A program made the translations under genes and the position numbers. Source: an uncultured Clostridium sp. (GTDB lineage Bacteria > Bacillota > Clostridia > Clostridiales > Clostridiaceae). From it: a stretch of 6,547 nucleotides of DNA. Positions 5,072 to 6,547 of the stretch are shown piece after piece. The first letter of the stretch is position 1, and each line of letters opens with the position of its first letter. Under the pieces are notes generated by a model that had not been told where the DNA came from, did not search any database, and worked only from the letters and a program-made list of their open reading frames with translations. The stretch spans positions 1 to 6,547 of the forward strand of contig CAKVNP010000130.1 of NCBI GenBank assembly GCA_934777095.1, written 5' to 3'.

Positions 5072-5221
5072 TCTATTATTGGAATTAACAGAAATTGTTT
5101 TTAGATTACTATGGAATAAACCATAGTTTATTTCTGCTACCGATTTTAGATTATGATAGTTTTTGACCCTGTGTAAATATATATTACAGGTTTATTAATG
5201 TATGGTCTGTTTTCGGATAGT

Positions 5222-5242
5222 AATCTGAAAGCAGATTTTTTT
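5222..5242 (+). terminator. Leader (attenuator) terminator before the ABC-F gene
   Basis: AATCTG (5222-5227) and CAGATT (5232-5237) form a 6-base stem with an AAAG loop, followed by five further T (5238-5242). The stem is short and AT-rich, so it is a modest terminator, as expected of one meant to be overridden. It ends only 3 bases before the AGGAG site of the ABC-F gene. Confidence 0.65.
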
Positions 5243-5259
5243 ATTAGGAGATGATATAT

Positions 5260-6547
5260 ATGTTACAGATAAATAAATTAACAATTAATCATTTAAAGGA
5301 TTTAAGGATATTAATTAAGGATTTTTCATTAACGCTTAATGATGGGGATAAAGCAGCAATTATTGGTGAAGAAGGAAATGGCAAGTCTACGTTATTAAAG
5401 CTTATTTATGATGATAATTTAGTAGAAAATTATATTCAATATTCAGGAGAAATAATTAAAAAAGGATTAAAGATAGGATATTTAGCTCAGGAGTTAGATA
5501 TAGATAAAAAAAGGCTAAGTGTATATGAATATTGTTCTTTAAATGACATATTCTTTAATTTATCACCTAATGAATTAGCAGTAATTGCAAAGAGATTAGG
5601 AATAAAAAATGAATTGTTTTATTCAGAACAAATTATGGACAGTCTATCAGGGGGAGAGAAGGTTAAAGTACAAATAGCGTGTATTTTAATGGAGGAGCCA
5701 GATATACTGCTTTTAGATGAACCATCTAATGATTTAGATATTGAAACAATAGAGTGGCTCCAGGAGTTTATAAATAGCTGTAAAGTACCAGTGTTATATA
5801 TCTCCCATGATGAAATACTACTGGAAAATACGGCAAATATGATTATTCATATAGAGCAGCTTAAAAGAAAAACAGAGTCAAAAATAACAATTGAGCATCT
5901 AGGGTATTCAGAATTTGTAGAAACTAGGTTAAGACTTTTAAAACATCAAGAGCAGATAGCTAGAAAAGAGCGTAGTGATTATGAAAAACAGCAGGAGAAG
6001 TTTAGACAAATACAACAAAAAGTAGAACATCAGCAGAATGTAATTTCACGGGGAGATCCTCATGGGGGAAAATTATTAAAGAAGAAAATGCATTCAATAA
6101 AGTCACAACAAAGAAGGTTTGAAAAAGAATTTGAAAATTTTACAGAAATACCGGAGACTGAAGAGGCAATGTTTGTAAAGTTTTCTGAAAAGACTAAAAT
6201 GCCTAATGGAAAGAGAGTTTTAAATTATGAAAATTCGCTGCTTAAAGTAAAAGATAAAGTTTTAGCTGAAGATATAAAATTAGAAATTTTTGGACCAAGG
6301 AAAGTTTGTATTATAGGAAAAAATGGCGTGGGTAAATCTACTATGCTTAAAGAAATTGCTAGCGAAATGCTAAAAAGAAAAGATATTAATGCATATTATA
6401 TGCCACAGAATTATGAGGATTCTTTGGATTTAGAAAAAACACCAGTAGAGTTTCTTACTTGTATAGGAGATAAAGAAGAAAATTTAAGAATATGTACTTA
6501 TCTTGCAAGTATGAAATATACCAGAAATGAAATGTTTCATAGGATAA
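5260..6547 (+). CDS. ABC-F family ATPase, likely ribosome protection factor, 3' end outside window (partial)
   Basis: The frame is open from ATG 5260 to the window end (429 codons seen). AGGAG (5246-5250) is 9 bases upstream; an in-frame ATG at 5251 abuts it and is less likely. ATPase domain 1 has Walker A GEEGNGKST (36-44), Q-loop Gln77, signature LSGGE (129-133), Walker B LLLDEPSNDLD (150-160) and H-loop His183. A charged, probably coiled-coil linker follows (about 212-310) with a tip near NVISRGDPHGG. ATPase domain 2 begins with Walker A GKNGVGKST (353-361) and Q-loop Gln383; its signature and Walker B lie beyond the window. No membrane segments are seen, so this is not a transporter. ABC-F proteins bind the ribosomal E site, and the resistance members push drugs (lincosamides, pleuromutilins, streptogramin A) off the peptidyl transferase centre. 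The attenuator-like leader supports that role. I cannot assign it to a named resistance gene. Confidence 0.92.
   Translation, partial: MLQINKLTINHLKDLRILIKDFSLTLNDGDKAAIIGEEGNGKSTLLKLIYDDNLVENYIQYSGEIIKKGLKIGYLAQELDIDKKRLSVYEYCSLNDIFFNLSPNELAVIAKRLGIKNELFYSEQIMDSLSGGEKVKVQIACILMEEPDILLLDEPSNDLDIETIEWLQEFINSCKVPVLYISHDEILLENTANMIIHIEQLKRKTESKITIEHLGYSEFVETRLRLLKHQEQIARKERSDYEKQQEKFRQIQQKVEHQQNVISRGDPHGGKLLKKKMHSIKSQQRRFEKEFENFTEIPETEEAMFVKFSEKTKMPNGKRVLNYENSLLKVKDKVLAEDIKLEIFGPRKVCIIGKNGVGKSTMLKEIASEMLKRKDINAYYMPQNYEDSLDLEKTPVEFLTCIGDKEENLRICTYLASMKYTRNEMFHRI

Larger units (their letters stand above)
5038..5242 (+). promoter_or_regulatory. Regulatory leader of the ABC-F gene, likely ribosome-mediated transcription attenuator
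   Basis: The 222 bases between the predicted start of transcription and the ABC-F gene contain a tiny ORF with its own ribosome binding site, then competing pairings and a terminator. TAATCTA (5069-5075, including the tiny ORF's stop) can pair with TAGATTA (5102-5108) or with its second copy (5147-5153). AGATTACTA (5103-5111) can instead pair over 9 bases with TAGTAATCT (5218-5226), which would destroy the terminator at 5222-5242. A local hairpin ACTATGG (5108-5114) / CCATAGT (5121-5127) and CCTGT (5168-5172) / ACAGG (5186-5190) also form. A ribosome stalled at the tiny ORF would cover 5069-5075 and favour read-through. ABC-F resistance genes such as B. subtilis vmlR and Listeria lmo0919 are known to be attenuated this way; the detailed model here is inference. 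Confidence 0.65.

Noticed and set aside
5168..5190. CCTGT/ACAGG hairpin as a second attenuator terminator
   Set aside because: The stem is short and followed by TTTATTAATG rather than a T run; it is probably just part of the leader fold.

Overview
The window looks like chromosomal DNA of a low-GC Firmicute, most likely a Clostridium of the sensu stricto group. The reasons are the very AT-rich sequence, A/T-ending codons with AGA for arginine, strong Shine-Dalgarno sites, and a gene set (DUF1292, DUF896, HPr kinase/phosphorylase, M18 aminopeptidase) typical of these bacteria. The species cannot be fixed by reading alone.

Layout. (1) Positions 3-497 hold the 3' part of a SprT-like zinc metalloprotease whose start lies before the window. 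(2) Positions 558-1309 hold a sigma-A type promoter and a two-gene unit: a DUF1292 protein and an unrecognised acidic protein. (3) Positions 1325-1580 hold a non-coding RNA with its own extended -10 promoter and intrinsic terminator. Its closing stem and the ACCCACCTGC hairpin identify it as a probable 6S RNA. (4) On the minus strand, 1624-1827 is a possible small basic membrane protein. (5) Positions 2014-4678 form a three-gene operon: promoter, DUF896 protein, hprK, M18 aminopeptidase, then a very long terminator-like hairpin. (6) Positions 4679-4909 encode an orphan two-helix phage-holin-like protein whose ribosome binding site is the 3' arm of that hairpin. (7) After a clean terminator (4956-4995), 5003-5259 is a dedicated promoter plus a roughly 220-nt regulatory leader. 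The leader has a three-codon upstream ORF (Met-Ser-Lys-stop), mutually exclusive pairings and an intrinsic terminator. It precedes an ABC-F ATPase gene (5260 to the window end, truncated).

The regulatory DNA is the most interesting part. The ABC-F leader reads like an antibiotic-sensing transcription attenuator built on an extremely short leader peptide. The holin-like gene appears locked by a hairpin that is also the operon terminator. The 6S RNA promoter carries a perfect 10+1+10 palindrome exactly between its -35 and -10 elements. The protein-coding genes are mostly known families. I did not find a clearly new multi-protein system, CRISPR array, transposon, tRNA or rRNA.
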